A stretch of 64,000 bases of DNA, taken from assembly GCA_945871955.1 (NCBI GenBank), contig CAMBXR010000009.1:1-64000 (forward strand), written 5' to 3'. This stretch comes from an uncultured Clostridium sp. GTDB lineage: Bacteria; Bacillota; Clostridia; Peptostreptococcales; Peptostreptococcaceae. The translations under genes and the position numbers were made by a program. Below are positions 7,683 to 18,068 of this stretch, one piece after another (the first letter of the stretch is position 1; each line of letters opens with the position of its first letter). The notes under the pieces were generated by a model. That model did not search any database, was not told the origin of the DNA, and was given only the letters and a program-made list of their open reading frames with translations.

Positions 7683-9818
7683 TTAATTGCATTTGCTATA
7701 TCCACATTGAAGGCAAATAGTACATCCTCCTGTTGGTATAACTGCTTCATTACCGCATTCAGGACAAGTAAATTTTTCATGATTTTCTTCAATATGCTCT
7801 TTTTCAATATCTTTTACTTTTTCTTCCTTTTGTTTATTTTCTTTTTCAAAATTTTTATCGTTTAATAAAACACCACTTCTTTCACATCCATCTCTATAAA
7901 TTGTTATACCTTTTAATTTATTTTCCCAAGCTGACATATATATGTTATATACATCTTCCTTAGTTGCTTCGTATGGCAAATTTATAGTTGAAGATATGGA
8001 AGCATCAATATATTTTTGCCAAGCCCTTTGCATGGCTATTCTTTCACTTGCTTTTAAATTCATAGCAGTTACAAATATATCTGGCAAATCTTTTTCATCT
8101 GTTATATCTTTTAAATTCATATATTCTTTCACTATAGGTGTATAAACTTTATAATATACATCTTTTGAATGAAGTGTTTCAGTTTTTCTAGTATAAGAAA
8201 TATTAAACATAGGCTCTATTCCGCCACTTATACCAAGCATAGTTGATATGGATCCTGTAGGTGGTATAGTTAATATTTGTGAATTTCTTATTCCATATTT
8301 TTTTACAAGTTCTTTTACATCTTCATTTATATTTTTTATAAAAAAAGGTGATTTAAATAGAGCTTCCTCATTGTATTTTTCAAAGGCTCCTTTTTCTTTA
8401 GCTATCAAAGCTGATTTTTTAACTGCACTATTTAACATATTTTCAGATATTTCTTCACAAAGCTTAATAGCCTCTATTGATCCATATCTAATATTTAGTT
8501 TAATTAGCATATCAGCTATTCCCATAACTCCAAGACCGATTTGTCTATACTGTGAAACACTTTGTTGCTGTTCTTTTAATGGATGAAGAGGTAGCCCTTC
8601 ATCTAAAACTTCATTTAATCCCAATATACAGTCTTCTACACAACCTTTAAATTTTTCCATATCAAATATAGCATTATCTGTGAAAGGTTCTACCACAAAT
8701 TCTGCTAAATTCATAGATCCAAGTAAACAACTTCCTCCTGCTGGAAGAGGTTCTTCTGCACAAGGATTGACACCGTCATATTTAAATTCTTTATCTTCAC
8801 TTAGTAGATGATTTTTTCTTATATTATCCCAAAATAAAATACCTGGCTCTGCATAATCCCAGTTATTTTTTATTAATTTCATAAATAACTCATGGGCATC
8901 TACTTCTTTGATTATTTCTTCTCCTGAATTTTCCACAACAAACCTACATTTATATTTTTCTTTATTTTTTACTGCATTCATAAATTCATCTGTAACTTTT
9001 ACAGATATATTTGCCTTTGTTACCCTTTGTAAATCTGTTTTTACATCTATAAACTCCTCGATATCAGGATGACTTATATCCATAGAAATCATCAATGCTC
9101 CACGTCTTCCTTTTTGTCCTATTAGTCCCGTAGTCATAGAATATAAGTCCATAAAAGATACGGCTCCTGATGTGGTTTTGGCTGCATTATGAACTGTAGC
9201 ACCATTTGGTCTAAGCTTTGATATATCTATTCCCACTCCACCACCATAGGAAAAAGTTCTTGCCAAATTCTTAGCTGTATCAAATATGCTTTCTAAGTTA
9301 TCTTCTGGGGGACTTAGTACATAACAATTGGAATAAGTAACTTTTATATTATCTTTATACAAACCTCTATTTGCCAGTATTCTTCCTGCAAATAAAAACT
9401 TTCTTTCTCTAATAAGTTTAGCAATTTTGGGATTTCCGCCACTTATTCTTTCTACCCATTCATTAAAACTTTCATCCTTATACTGATATTTGTTTTTCCA
9501 AATAGATTTTTGTAATTCATCCATATCCCATTTTGAATTTCTTATTTCCGTTCTTCTATCTCTATATATAATATATTTTTTTGCAACATCTTTTCTATTG
9601 GAAGACATTAATAAATTTTCAACTTCATCTTGTATATTTTCCACTGCTGGCTCAATTTGTTTGTTTTTTATTTTTTCTTCAATAAGATCAGCAATAGTAC
9701 TTGCAAGCTCACTATCTGTTCCATATTTACTATTTATTGAAGATTTGAAAACTGCATTATAAATTTTCTTCTTATCAAATCTTTCTACTGTTCCATCTCT
9801 TTTAGCTACTTTTATCAT
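7683..9818 (-). CDS. nrdJ: Adenosylcobalamin-dependent (class II) ribonucleoside reductase
   Basis: It converts ribonucleotides to deoxyribonucleotides using adenosylcobalamin to generate the radical, and does not need oxygen. The 711-residue protein has an N-terminal ATP-cone (MIKVAKRDGTVERFDKKKIYNAV). The reductase barrel follows, with NPCAEEPLPAGGSCLLGSMNL, which contains the radical-site Cys region, and PPTGSISTMLGISGGIEP. The C-terminal zinc-ribbon-like tail CPECGNEAVIPTGGCTICLQCGYSKC is typical of clostridial NrdJ and acts in re-reduction of the active site. I found no cobalamin riboswitch in the short upstream region. It is monocistronic, between a lipoprotein gene and opuC. Confidence 0.93.
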   Translation of the reverse strand: MIKVAKRDGTVERFDKKKIYNAVFKSSINSKYGTDSELASTIADLIEEKIKNKQIEPAVENIQDEVENLLMSSNRKDVAKKYIIYRDRRTEIRNSKWDMDELQKSIWKNKYQYKDESFNEWVERISGGNPKIAKLIRERKFLFAGRILANRGLYKDNIKVTYSNCYVLSPPEDNLESIFDTAKNLARTFSYGGGVGIDISKLRPNGATVHNAAKTTSGAVSFMDLYSMTTGLIGQKGRRGALMISMDISHPDIEEFIDVKTDLQRVTKANISVKVTDEFMNAVKNKEKYKCRFVVENSGEEIIKEVDAHELFMKLIKNNWDYAEPGILFWDNIRKNHLLSEDKEFKYDGVNPCAEEPLPAGGSCLLGSMNLAEFVVEPFTDNAIFDMEKFKGCVEDCILGLNEVLDEGLPLHPLKEQQQSVSQYRQIGLGVMGIADMLIKLNIRYGSIEAIKLCEEISENMLNSAVKKSALIAKEKGAFEKYNEEALFKSPFFIKNINEDVKELVKKYGIRNSQILTIPPTGSISTMLGISGGIEPMFNISYTRKTETLHSKDVYYKVYTPIVKEYMNLKDITDEKDLPDIFVTAMNLKASERIAMQRAWQKYIDASISSTINLPYEATKEDVYNIYMSAWENKLKGITIYRDGCERSGVLLNDKNFEKENKQKEEKVKDIEKEHIEENHEKFTCPECGNEAVIPTGGCTICLQCGYSKCN

Positions 9819-9949
9819 TTTTTTACTCCTAAATTTAATTTTTCATAAATAAGTCCATTTTTATTTTTATCTTTTGTCATTAAAAATTTATTATTCTATG
9901 AATAATTTAGTTTTTTGATAAGTGATAACTTATAATTTATTTAACATTT

Positions 9950-9985
9950 AAAAACCTTCTACAAATAAAATTTGAGAAGGTTTTT
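9950..9985 (-). terminator. Terminator of the opuC operon
   Basis: AAAAACCTTCT and AGAAGGTTTTT form an 11-bp stem just downstream of the opuC permease/binding protein stop. The tract at both ends makes it potentially bidirectional. Confidence 0.75.
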
Positions 9986-9989
9986 AACT

Positions 9990-11549
9990 TTATTTATTTA
10001 TTAAATTTTCTTCAACTAGAAAATCATGAGCAACTTTTTCAGGTGTTTGACCTTCTTCATCAACTTTATAATTAAGTTCTATCATTTTTTCCTCAGTTAT
10101 TTTTCCACTTAATTTGTTTAATATTTCTTCTACTTCAGGATGTTTTTCAAGAATGTCTTCTCTAACTAAAGGTACTGCATAGTAAGGTGGGAAAAACTCT
10201 TTATCATCTTTTAATACTTTCAAGTTAAATTTCTTCAAAAGTCCATCTGTGGAAAAGGCATCTATAACTTGAGCATCTCCTCTTTTTAATGCTTGATATC
10301 TTAAGGCTCCATCCATACTTTTAATTTCTTTAAAGTCTAAATCATAACTTGTTTGAAGTCCAGGAAGTCCATCTGCCCTATTCTCAAATGCTAATGTTGG
10401 AGAAAAAACAAAATTCCTAGAATATTTAGTTAAATCAGAATAAGTCTCTATATTATACTTTTTAGCAACTTCTGGTTCCATAGCTAAAGTATAAGTATTA
10501 TTAAATCCATATTGATCTAGTACTTTTATTTCATATTGTTTATGTAATTCATCTTTTACATAATTATATACCTCATCTGCATCCCCTTTAGCTTCTTGTT
10601 GTAGACAATTCATTAATATAGTTCCTGTGTAATCAGTACATACATCTACTTCTCCATTTGTAATTGCATTCCAAAGCACAGTAGTCCCCATATTCATTTT
10701 TCTTACAATTTTATAATCAGTATATTCTTCTAGTAAATCTGCACAGATATTACTAAGTATAATACCTTCTGTATAATCTTTTGAACCAACTATTATGGTA
10801 TCCTTTTTACTAAAACTCTGTCCAAAAGTAGTAAATATAATAGCTACTGCTACAAGAGATGCACAAACTGTTATACCAATATGATTATTTTTAGGTTTCT
10901 TTACAGATGATTTTGAAGAAGAATATTTACCCATTGCTGATTTTTCAACTTTAGAGAATATATAATCAACTAATAAAGCTAATATACATGCTGGTATAGC
11001 TCCTGCAAGTATCATAGTATTATTAACTGTTTGTACTCCAGAGAATACTAAATAACCAAGGCCACCTGCTCCTATAAATGCCGCTAATGTCATAAGCCCA
11101 ACGGCTGTAACTGCAGAAATTCTAATACCTGCCATAATTATAGGTAGAGCCAAAGGTAATTGTATTTTGTATAAAATCTGCTTTGAAGTAAGTCCTATAC
11201 CCTTTGCTGATTCCAATATATTTTCATCTATTCCCAAGATTCCTGTAGATGTATTTTTTACTATAGGAAGAAGTGAATAAAGTACGACTGCTACTATGGC
11301 TGGTTTACTTCCTATACCAAGCATAGGTACTAAAAGCCCTAAAAGTGCCATAGATGGTATGGCTTGAAATATGTTAATTATTCCAATAACATATTTTCTT
11401 AGTTTTTCATTTTTTGATACTAATATACCAAGAGGTATACCTATTAAAATTGCAAATAATATAGCAATTAATGTAAGTTGTATATGTTGAAATAATAAAC
11501 TGAGAATTTGTTCTTTTTGAGATATCATATAATCTATAAATCTACCCAA
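9990..11549 (-). CDS. OpuC-type ABC transporter, permease fused to substrate-binding domain
   Basis: It imports compatible solutes of the glycine betaine/choline/carnitine class. The first ~215 residues are a permease with about six membrane segments and an EAA loop (ESAKGIGLTSKQILYKIQLPLALPIIMAG). After a further membrane segment comes an OpuAC-like binding domain (IIVGSKDYTEGIILSNICADLLE to the C-terminus), so the solute receptor is tethered to the channel. The start is taken at TTG 11549, 9 bases after GGAGG. The GTG at 11555 is possible but only 3 bases from it. It overlaps the end of the ATPase gene. The exact solute cannot be read from the sequence. Confidence 0.9.
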   Translation of the reverse strand: MGRFIDYMISQKEQILSLLFQHIQLTLIAILFAILIGIPLGILVSKNEKLRKYVIGIINIFQAIPSMALLGLLVPMLGIGSKPAIVAVVLYSLLPIVKNTSTGILGIDENILESAKGIGLTSKQILYKIQLPLALPIIMAGIRISAVTAVGLMTLAAFIGAGGLGYLVFSGVQTVNNTMILAGAIPACILALLVDYIFSKVEKSAMGKYSSSKSSVKKPKNNHIGITVCASLVAVAIIFTTFGQSFSKKDTIIVGSKDYTEGIILSNICADLLEEYTDYKIVRKMNMGTTVLWNAITNGEVDVCTDYTGTILMNCLQQEAKGDADEVYNYVKDELHKQYEIKVLDQYGFNNTYTLAMEPEVAKKYNIETYSDLTKYSRNFVFSPTLAFENRADGLPGLQTSYDLDFKEIKSMDGALRYQALKRGDAQVIDAFSTDGLLKKFNLKVLKDDKEFFPPYYAVPLVREDILEKHPEVEEILNKLSGKITEEKMIELNYKVDEEGQTPEKVAHDFLVEENLINK

Positions 11550-12678
11550 GAACACTCACCTCCATTTCTAAAAACTGTTCACTAAGTACTGATAGCAAAC
11601 TACTTCTAGTAATAAGACCTGCCAATTTATTATATCTAGTAACTACAGGTACATGTCCTATATTTTCTTTGTTCATAACTTCTAATATTTCTACTAAATT
11701 ATTATCATCATAAACGAATACAGGATTCTTATCCATAATTTCACTTAAATAATGATTTTGAATTCCATTTCTTCTAAGCTCTTTTATTGTAACTATACCA
11801 AGAAAATTCTCTTCTTTATCTGTTACTAACAAGCTATCTACTTTATTTGTTCTCATAATTTCCATACCTTGAATTACTGTTCTTGAAGATTTTACACTGA
11901 TGGGATTTTGTATCATAATGTCTCTTGCTTTTATGTATTCTGGTGTGTTCCATAATCTATCGCTGCCTATAAAATTTTTTACAAATTCATTAGCAGGATT
12001 TCTAAGAAGATTCTCTACTGTATCATATTGTTGCAATTTGCCGTCTTTCATTATACAAATTTTATCTGCTAATTTTAAAGCTTCATCCATATCATGGGTT
12101 ACAAATATTATGGTTTTCTTCAATTCTTCTTGTAAAGAATATAACCATTCTTGGAGTTGTGTTCGTGTTATTGGGTCTAGGGCACTGAAAGGTTCATCCA
12201 TAAGTATTATTTTAGCGTCTGTTGCTATGGCCCTTACAAGACCAATTCTTTGTTGTTGTCCACCACTAAGTTCTGATGGGTATTTATCTAAAAATTCTTT
12301 TGGGTCTAATCCCACCATTTTCATAAGTTCTAAAGTTTTTGCTTCTATTTCTTCTTCACTTTTTTCCTTTTTCAACTTAGGAATTAGTTCTATATTTTCC
12401 CTTATTGTTAAATGAGGAAATAATCCTATACTCTGTATTACATATCCTATGTTTCTTCTTAATTTTATTGGATCTTCTTTTGATATAGGTTTTCCATCGA
12501 TATATATTTCACCACTTGTTGGCTCTATTAGCTTATTTATTAATTTTAAAGTTGTTGTCTTTCCACATCCGCTGGGTCCTATAAATACTACAAAGCTCCC
12601 TTCGTCAATTTTCAAAGAAATATCATCTAGAATAGTTTTATTTCCTACTTTTTTAGAAATATTTTTTATTTCTATCAT
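11542..12678 (-). CDS. opuCA: OpuC-type ABC transporter ATP-binding protein with CBS domains
   Basis: This is the ATPase of the osmolyte importer. It shows Walker A GPSGCGKTT, the Q-loop region, signature LSGGQQQR and Walker B IILMDEPFSALDP, followed by an H-loop (VTHDMDE). The last ~120 residues hold two CBS modules (MIQNPISVKSSRTVIQGMEIM and MDKNPVFVYDDNN). In OpuA-type ATPases these modules sense ionic strength and in some species bind c-di-AMP. I chose the second ATG (MIEIKNISKK) because AAGGGG lies 9 bases ahead of it. The first ATG, 9 bases upstream, abuts the ribosome binding site. Confidence 0.93.
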   Translation of the reverse strand: MIEIKNISKKVGNKTILDDISLKIDEGSFVVFIGPSGCGKTTTLKLINKLIEPTSGEIYIDGKPISKEDPIKLRRNIGYVIQSIGLFPHLTIRENIELIPKLKKEKSEEEIEAKTLELMKMVGLDPKEFLDKYPSELSGGQQQRIGLVRAIATDAKIILMDEPFSALDPITRTQLQEWLYSLQEELKKTIIFVTHDMDEALKLADKICIMKDGKLQQYDTVENLLRNPANEFVKNFIGSDRLWNTPEYIKARDIMIQNPISVKSSRTVIQGMEIMRTNKVDSLLVTDKEENFLGIVTIKELRRNGIQNHYLSEIMDKNPVFVYDDNNLVEILEVMNKENIGHVPVVTRYNKLAGLITRSSLLSVLSEQFLEMEVSVLG

Positions 12679-12732
12679 AATATTCATCCCCTTTGATAAA
12701 TAACTTTTTATAAAAAAACTATCTATTATATA

Positions 12733-12761
12733 ATTATACCAATTTTTACCATAGTAGACAA
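12733..12761 (-). promoter_or_regulatory. Sigma-A promoter of the opuC operon
   Basis: On the minus strand TTGTCT and a perfect TATAAT are separated by 17 bases, about 55 bases ahead of the ATPase start. No riboswitch-like structure is seen between it and the gene. Confidence 0.65.
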
Positions 12762-12781
12762 CATTTTATCAAAAATTATTT

Positions 12782-12828
12782 AATACTAAAAAAGGACAAA
12801 CTCTTATAAGTTTATCCTTTTTAGTATT
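12782..12828 (-). terminator. Terminator after ispG
   Basis: Long stem: AATACTAAAAAAGGACAAACT pairs with AGTTTATCCTTTTTAGTATT with one or two mismatches. It ends the dxr-rseP-ispG unit and separates it from opuC. Confidence 0.8.
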
Positions 12829-13888
12829 ATTTTTCAAATTTATCTATTTCTTCTAATAATTCTTCCACTAAAGAATCACCTTTAATTTTTCTAACTATTT
12901 CACCTTTTTTAAATAAAAGACCTTCTCCTTTTCCACCAGCTATACCTATATCAGCTTCTCTGGCTTCTCCTGGACCATTTACAGCGCAACCCATTATTGC
13001 CACTGTCATATCTTTATCTATATCTTTTATTTTTTCTTCTACTTCATTTGCAACTTTTATTAAGTCGATATTACATCTTCCACAAGTTGGACAAGATACT
13101 ATTTTTATTTTATCATTTAATAAATTTAAACTTCTAAGAATATCTTTTCCCACATGTACTTCTTCCACAGGATCTCCTGTTAGAGAAATTCTTATAGTAT
13201 CACCTATACCATTCATTAAAAGTGAACCAACACCTATTGATGATTTAATCGTTCCTTTTTTAATTCCACCAGCTTCAGTTATACCTAAATGAAGAGGATA
13301 GTCTACTTTTTCACTCATTAAAGTATAAGCTTCAACTGCTGTATATATATCAGAAGATTTTAGAGATATTACTATATTATAAAAATCCAAGTCTTCTAAT
13401 ATTTTTATATGTTCCATGGCACTTTCCACTAAAGCTTCGGGTGTGGCATGACCATATTTTTCAAGTAAATGTTTCTCTAGAGAACCGCCATTTACTCCTA
13501 TTCTTATTTTTATATTTCTTTCTTTACACTTTTCAACTACAGCTTTTACTCTATCTATACTTCCTATGTTTCCTGGATTAATTCTAACTCCATCTACACC
13601 TTCTTCTATAGCTTTAAGAGCTAATTTATAATCAAAATGTATATCAGCAATTAGTGGTATATTAATAGCTTTCTTTATTTTTCCTAAGTTTTCAGCTGCT
13701 ATCATATCAGGAACTGCAACTCTAACTGCATCACATCCTGCTTCTTCCAGCCTTTTTATTTGTTCTATTGTCTTATTGGCATCTCTAGTATCAGTATTTG
13801 TCATAGACTGAACTGCTATTGGATTGTTACCTCCAATTTTAATATTTCCTAAAGATACTTCTCTTGTTTTTTTTCTAATGTAACTCAA
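12827..13888 (-). CDS. ispG: 4-hydroxy-3-methylbut-2-enyl-diphosphate synthase IspG
   Basis: IspG is a cytoplasmic [4Fe-4S] enzyme that reductively opens the cyclic diphosphate MEcPP to HMBPP in the MEP isoprenoid pathway. The 353-residue protein has the TIM-barrel start ([18 protein letters not shown]). The C-terminal iron-sulfur domain is intact: CPTCGRC supplies two cysteines and [13 protein letters not shown] the third. Its length matches the standard bacterial form. It is the last gene after dxr and rseP, so two steps of the MEP pathway are co-located here. Confidence 0.97.
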   Translation of the reverse strand: MSYIRKKTREVSLGNIKIGGNNPIAVQSMTNTDTRDANKTIEQIKRLEEAGCDAVRVAVPDMIAAENLGKIKKAINIPLIADIHFDYKLALKAIEEGVDGVRINPGNIGSIDRVKAVVEKCKERNIKIRIGVNGGSLEKHLLEKYGHATPEALVESAMEHIKILEDLDFYNIVISLKSSDIYTAVEAYTLMSEKVDYPLHLGITEAGGIKKGTIKSSIGVGSLLMNGIGDTIRISLTGDPVEEVHVGKDILRSLNLLNDKIKIVSCPTCGRCNIDLIKVANEVEEKIKDIDKDMTVAIMGCAVNGPGEAREADIGIAGGKGEGLLFKKGEIVRKIKGDSLVEELLEEIDKFEK

Positions 13889-13911
13889 AACTTCACCTTC
13901 TACTTATATTT

Positions 13912-14937
13912 TTAGAATTTTATTATACCTTTAAATAACTTAGTTATATCACTATAAGTAATAAAAACCATAAATGCCATTAATGCACAGAAACCTATCA
14001 TATTTATCATGGCTTCTTTATCTGGATTTATTTTCTTTCCTCCCCTTAATGCTTCTATTAAAAGTAAAAATAATCTTCCTCCATCTAGAGCAGGGAATGG
14101 AACTAAGTTTATTATTCCAAGGTTTAAACTTATTACTGAACCTAAGTATAACAAGTTGATTATACCCGTTTTAGCAGCATCTGAAACTATGGAAATAATT
14201 ACCACAGGTCCTGCTACAGAATTAGAAAATCCTCCAGGTATAGTTCCTGTTATCATTTGTTTTAGGAAAGTAACCATCTGTACAATCATTTGACCAGTTG
14301 TCACAAAAGATTCTTTTATAGCATTTATTATATTTTTATCTCTTAAAGACGTAACTCCTACTTTATAGCTACCATCTTCACTTTTTTCAGGAGTTATACT
14401 TAAATTTAATTCTTTATTATCTCTCTCAACAACTAAATTTAATTCTTTTCCTTGTGATGAAATTATTTCATTTGTAAAGTCTTGCCATGAAGTAATCTCT
14501 TTTCCATCTATTTTTTTAATTATATCTCCACTTTGTAAAGTAGCAATTTGTGCTGGGCTATTTTCTACAACTTCATCTATAGTTGTCGTTGGAGATCCTA
14601 TGTATATAAATACTGGAATTAAAAACAATACAGCTAAAACTAAGTTGAAAAATGGACCTGCAAATATAACACTAGCCCTTTGAAGTATTGATTTTGTACC
14701 AAAAGATCCTGGCTTATCAGAGTCTTCATCTTCCCCTTCCATAGCACAAAAGCCACCAATAGGTAAAATTCTTACAGAATACATTGTTCCATTTACTTCT
14801 TTGCCAAATAATTTTGGTCCCATTCCAAGGGCAAATTCATGTACTGTAATTCCATTTTTCTTTGCAAATATAAAATGACCAAATTCATGTATTAATACTA
14901 TTACTCCAAAAAGTAATAAGGCTGCAATTATTGTCAT
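13912..14937 (-). CDS. rseP: Site-2 intramembrane zinc protease RseP/RasP
   Basis: It is a membrane-embedded metalloprotease that cuts anti-sigma factors and leftover signal peptides. The zinc motif HEFGH is in the first membrane segment (VLIHEFGHFIFAKKNGI), and the third ligand motif LDGGR lies near residue 285 (PFPALDGGRLFLLL). A single PDZ domain occupies about residues 115-195, as in Gram-positive RasP. The length of 341 residues is normal. It lies between dxr and ispG, a gene order common in Firmicutes. An anti-sigma-like substrate is encoded at 42.0-42.8 kb of this window, but a link is only inference. Confidence 0.95.
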   Translation of the reverse strand: MTIIAALLLFGVIVLIHEFGHFIFAKKNGITVHEFALGMGPKLFGKEVNGTMYSVRILPIGGFCAMEGEDEDSDKPGSFGTKSILQRASVIFAGPFFNLVLAVLFLIPVFIYIGSPTTTIDEVVENSPAQIATLQSGDIIKKIDGKEITSWQDFTNEIISSQGKELNLVVERDNKELNLSITPEKSEDGSYKVGVTSLRDKNIINAIKESFVTTGQMIVQMVTFLKQMITGTIPGGFSNSVAGPVVIISIVSDAAKTGIINLLYLGSVISLNLGIINLVPFPALDGGRLFLLLIEALRGGKKINPDKEAMINMIGFCALMAFMVFITYSDITKLFKGIIKF

Positions 14938-15008
14938 ATATCCACCTTCCTAATTTTAATTTTTATTATTACAAATCTTATATAAAAATGTCTAAACCCT
15001 ATGTCATA

Positions 15009-16160
15009 TTATTTTAGTAAGTTAGCTAAAAACGCTCTAGTTTCCTTATCAACTTCTAATATGTCTTCTAACGTAGGATTAACTCTATTTTTATGACAGT
15101 CTAAAGTTTTTTCTATGTAATATGGTATGTCATAGAAACCTATTTTATCATTTAAAAATTCATTTACTAAAAATTCATTGGCAGAATTTAATGCCGCTGC
15201 ATATGTTCCTCCTAGTTTTAACACTTTAAAAGCAAGTGCTAAACATGGGAAAGTTTCCATATCTGGCTTTTCAAATGTTAAAGTTGCAACTTTTGCCAAA
15301 TCAAGTCTTTCATAATCTGTTTCTATTCTTTTAGGATAAGTTAGTGCATATACTATAGGAAGTCTCATATCTGGACAACCCATTTGAGATATAACTGAAC
15401 TATCTTTAAAAGATACCATAGAATGTATTATACTTTGAGGATGAACAACAACTTCAATATCCTCCACATCCACATCAAATAGCCATTTAGCTTCTATAAC
15501 TTCAAGACCTTTATTCATAAGTGTTGAAGAATCAATACTTATTTTTCTTCCCATATCCCAATTAGGATGTTTTAAAGCCTCATTTTTTGTAACATTAATT
15601 AAGTCTTCTTTCTTTTTACCTCTAAATGGTCCTCCTGAAGCTGTTAATATTATCTTTTCTATATCTTTGTGTCTTTCTCCATTAAGACACTGGAATATGG
15701 CACTATGCTCACTATCTACAGGAAGAATTTTCACATTGTTTTTCTTAGCTTCCGACATTACTAACTCCCCAGCAGTTACTAATGTTTCTTTATTAGCTAG
15801 TGCAATAGTTTTTTTAGCTTTTATAGCTGCCATAGTAGGTACAAGTCCAATCATTCCAACTACAGCAGTTAATACTACATCTACTTCATCAAGTTCACAA
15901 ATTTTAACTAAACCTTCCATGGAACTTAATACTTCTATATTTATATTTTTAGGAATCATATCCTTTAATTTTGCAGCACTTTCTTCATTATAAACTGCCA
16001 CATATTTAGGAGAAAATTCTAATATTTGTTCTAATAATAGATCTACACTACTATTGGCTGAAATAGCCACAACTTCAAATTTATCCTTATTTTTTCTTAC
16101 AACATCTAAAGTTTGAGTACCTATAGATCCAGTTGAACCTAGTATAGTAATTCTTTTCAT
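15009..16160 (-). CDS. dxr: 1-deoxy-D-xylulose-5-phosphate reductoisomerase
   Basis: Dxr makes MEP from DXP with NADPH and a divalent metal, the first committed step of the MEP isoprenoid pathway. The N-terminal NADPH-binding motif [14 protein letters not shown], the metal-binding region [14 protein letters not shown], and the substrate loop around [10 protein letters not shown] are intact. The [23 protein letters not shown] block is family-diagnostic. At 383 residues it is full length. It heads the dxr-rseP-ispG unit. A terminator-like hairpin follows cdsA just upstream, so dxr probably has its own promoter. Confidence 0.97.
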   Translation of the reverse strand: MKRITILGSTGSIGTQTLDVVRKNKDKFEVVAISANSSVDLLLEQILEFSPKYVAVYNEESAAKLKDMIPKNINIEVLSSMEGLVKICELDEVDVVLTAVVGMIGLVPTMAAIKAKKTIALANKETLVTAGELVMSEAKKNNVKILPVDSEHSAIFQCLNGERHKDIEKIILTASGGPFRGKKKEDLINVTKNEALKHPNWDMGRKISIDSSTLMNKGLEVIEAKWLFDVDVEDIEVVVHPQSIIHSMVSFKDSSVISQMGCPDMRLPIVYALTYPKRIETDYERLDLAKVATLTFEKPDMETFPCLALAFKVLKLGGTYAAALNSANEFLVNEFLNDKIGFYDIPYYIEKTLDCHKNRVNPTLEDILEVDKETRAFLANLLK

Positions 16161-16274
16161 AAACAGTCCCTTTCTTTTACTTACTATATTATCTTTCCTT
16201 ATGTATTATATCATTATTATGCTTATTATTTACAATATTCATCAAAAATTCAATTAGATTTTTATTTATATAAT

Positions 16275-16301
16275 TAAAAAAGCTCCAGTATAACTGAAGC
16301 T
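16275..16301 (-). terminator. Terminator after cdsA
   Basis: On the minus strand AGCTTCAGT-TAT-ACTGGAGCT is followed by a T6 run, closing the pyrH-frr-uppS-cdsA unit. Confidence 0.75.
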
Positions 16302-16304
16302 AAA

Positions 16305-17084
16305 TTACTTTATAAATAAATTTATTACACTATATACAAATGGTGCAACTAAAATAACACTATCGAATCTATCTAGTACACCACCATGACCTGGTATTAA
16401 TTTTCCATAGTCTTTGATTCCCACATATCTTTTTATAGATGAGGCAAATAAATCTCCAAATTGTGCAATAATACTTCCAAAGAATCCTAAAAATACTATT
16501 ACTTTTAAATCAATATTAAAGAAATATCCAAATGCTAAACATACTAATGTAGAACCTAAAATTCCTCCCACACTACCTTCTATAGTTTTCTTAGGACTTA
16601 CTTTAGGTATTAGTTTATGCTTTCCAAACAAATAACCTGCAAAATACGCAAATATATCTGTTACAAAAGCAATTATAAATATTAGCCAAACATAAATATT
16701 TCCTCTAGCAAAATCATCCATAGTTAACACTATAAAGTCTATTAACACACCTATATAAAATAAACCAAAGAAAGTCACTATAACATCAATAATATTTCTT
16801 TTTACTTTTAATATTGGTATTATAGATATTAAGAATAAAATAAATATTATTGTATATGTATAAGCTATTGGCAATTTAAGATAGTTTTTAATTAATAAAT
16901 AAATAGAGAAAATATAACCTATATAATATAATGGTTTTATATCTTTTTCTTCAAAAGCCTTATAAAATTCATGTAAGGCCATTGAAATTATTATAGCTTC
17001 TCCCACATATAAAGGAGTTCCTCCAAGTATGATAAGGATTAATAATGGAACTAATAATAATCCTGCTATGACTCTTGTTTTCAT
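16305..17084 (-). CDS. cdsA: Phosphatidate cytidylyltransferase
   Basis: CdsA is an integral membrane enzyme that joins CTP and phosphatidic acid to CDP-diacylglycerol, the precursor of anionic phospholipids. The 259-residue protein has about seven membrane segments. Its C-terminal signature includes SPKKTIEGSVGGILGS and KDYGKLIPGHGGVLDRFDSV, the CDS family motif carrying the catalytic acidic residues. It follows uppS by 11 bases in the same operon. Confidence 0.96.
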   Translation of the reverse strand: MKTRVIAGLLLVPLLILIILGGTPLYVGEAIIISMALHEFYKAFEEKDIKPLYYIGYIFSIYLLIKNYLKLPIAYTYTIIFILFLISIIPILKVKRNIIDVIVTFFGLFYIGVLIDFIVLTMDDFARGNIYVWLIFIIAFVTDIFAYFAGYLFGKHKLIPKVSPKKTIEGSVGGILGSTLVCLAFGYFFNIDLKVIVFLGFFGSIIAQFGDLFASSIKRYVGIKDYGKLIPGHGGVLDRFDSVILVAPFVYSVINLFIK

Positions 17085-17095
17085 AAGTGTTCTCC

Positions 17096-17836
17096 TTATT
17101 TTATTCCACCAAATCTTCTGTCACGATTTTGATAAGTAAATATGGCTTTTTGTAGCTCTTTTTCATCAAAATCAGGCCAATATACATTAGTGAAGTAAAA
17201 TTCTGCATAGGCAACTTCCCATAATAAGAAATTGCTAAGTCTTTCTTCTCCACTAGTTCTAATAACTAAATCTGGATCTGGAATATCTTTTGTACTTAAA
17301 TGATTGCTTATAGTATTTTCATCTATTTCATCTAAATTTATTTTATTATTTTTAACATCTTGTATAATATCAACTAAGGCTTTTTTTATGTCTAATCTTC
17401 CACCATAATTTAGCGCTAAGTTTAAATTACAACCTGTATTATTTTTAGTTAATTCTATTGCCTTTTTTAACTCTTCTAAACATTGATTTGGTAAACTTTC
17501 TATATCTCCTATAGCTGTCAATTTTACATTTTCTTCATGTAATGTAGCTACTTCATTTTTTAGATAAGTTGACAGTAAATTCATAAGGGCATCTACTTCC
17601 ATTTTAGGTCTTTTCCAGTTTTCTGTTGAAAATGCATATAAAGTAACATATTTAACATTTAGTTTTTTACATTCTCTAAGCACTGTTCTTATAGTTTCTA
17701 CCCCTGCCTTATGCCCAGCAACTCTCGGTAAAAATTTATTTTTAGCCCATCTTCCGTTTCCATCCATAATTATGGCAATATGTTGTGGAACTCTATTTAA
17801 ATCTATATCATAAAACAAATCGTTTTTCATATTCAT
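17096..17836 (-). CDS. uppS: Undecaprenyl (isoprenyl) diphosphate synthase
   Basis: UppS extends FPP with isopentenyl diphosphate to make the C55 carrier lipid for peptidoglycan and wall polymers. The cis-prenyltransferase signature HIAIIMDGNGRWAKNKFLPRVAGHKAG carries the catalytic Asp and the diphosphate-binding Arg. The YAFSTENWKRP and RTSGEERLSNFLLWEVAYAEFYF motifs complete the active site. At 246 residues it is normal length. It sits between a 67-residue gene of unknown function and cdsA. It uses products of the MEP genes encoded just downstream. Confidence 0.97.
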   Translation of the reverse strand: MNMKNDLFYDIDLNRVPQHIAIIMDGNGRWAKNKFLPRVAGHKAGVETIRTVLRECKKLNVKYVTLYAFSTENWKRPKMEVDALMNLLSTYLKNEVATLHEENVKLTAIGDIESLPNQCLEELKKAIELTKNNTGCNLNLALNYGGRLDIKKALVDIIQDVKNNKINLDEIDENTISNHLSTKDIPDPDLVIRTSGEERLSNFLLWEVAYAEFYFTNVYWPDFDEKELQKAIFTYQNRDRRFGGIK

Positions 17837-17859
17837 ACTCCAAATATTATTCTGACTCC

Positions 17860-18063
17860 TTATAGTAAGGAGCCAGAAAAGTAAGTTACAAATAATTCTA
17901 CACTTTCTTCTTTTTCGGTAATTTTAATCACTCTTGGATAAATTAATTTATCTTGATCTTTCTTACCTTGAAGAGTTGTTGTAGTGTATTTTATTTGTTT
18001 ATTATCAAAATATTTTTTAACTTCATCTAAAGGAAGGCCTAATAGCTCATAATATTTTTTCAA
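17860..18063 (-). CDS. Small conserved-looking protein between frr and uppS, 67 aa
   Basis: A 67-residue soluble protein (MKKYYELLGLPLDEVKKYFDNKQIKY...) with a helical N-terminus and a strand-rich C-terminus ending in ELFVTYFSGSLL. It lies 5 bases after the frr stop and 23 before uppS, so it is co-transcribed and possibly coupled to frr. I do not recognise a family. Its first residues resemble PASTA-like or helix-turn starts only loosely, so I assign no function. It is likely real given the tight operon fit. Confidence 0.7.
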   Translation of the reverse strand: MKKYYELLGLPLDEVKKYFDNKQIKYTTTTLQGKKDQDKLIYPRVIKITEKEESVELFVTYFSGSLL

Positions 18064-18068
18064 AGCTA

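Noticed and set aside
7683-9989. Cobalamin riboswitch for nrdJ
   Set aside because: The upstream region is short and lacks the conserved B12-box blocks.
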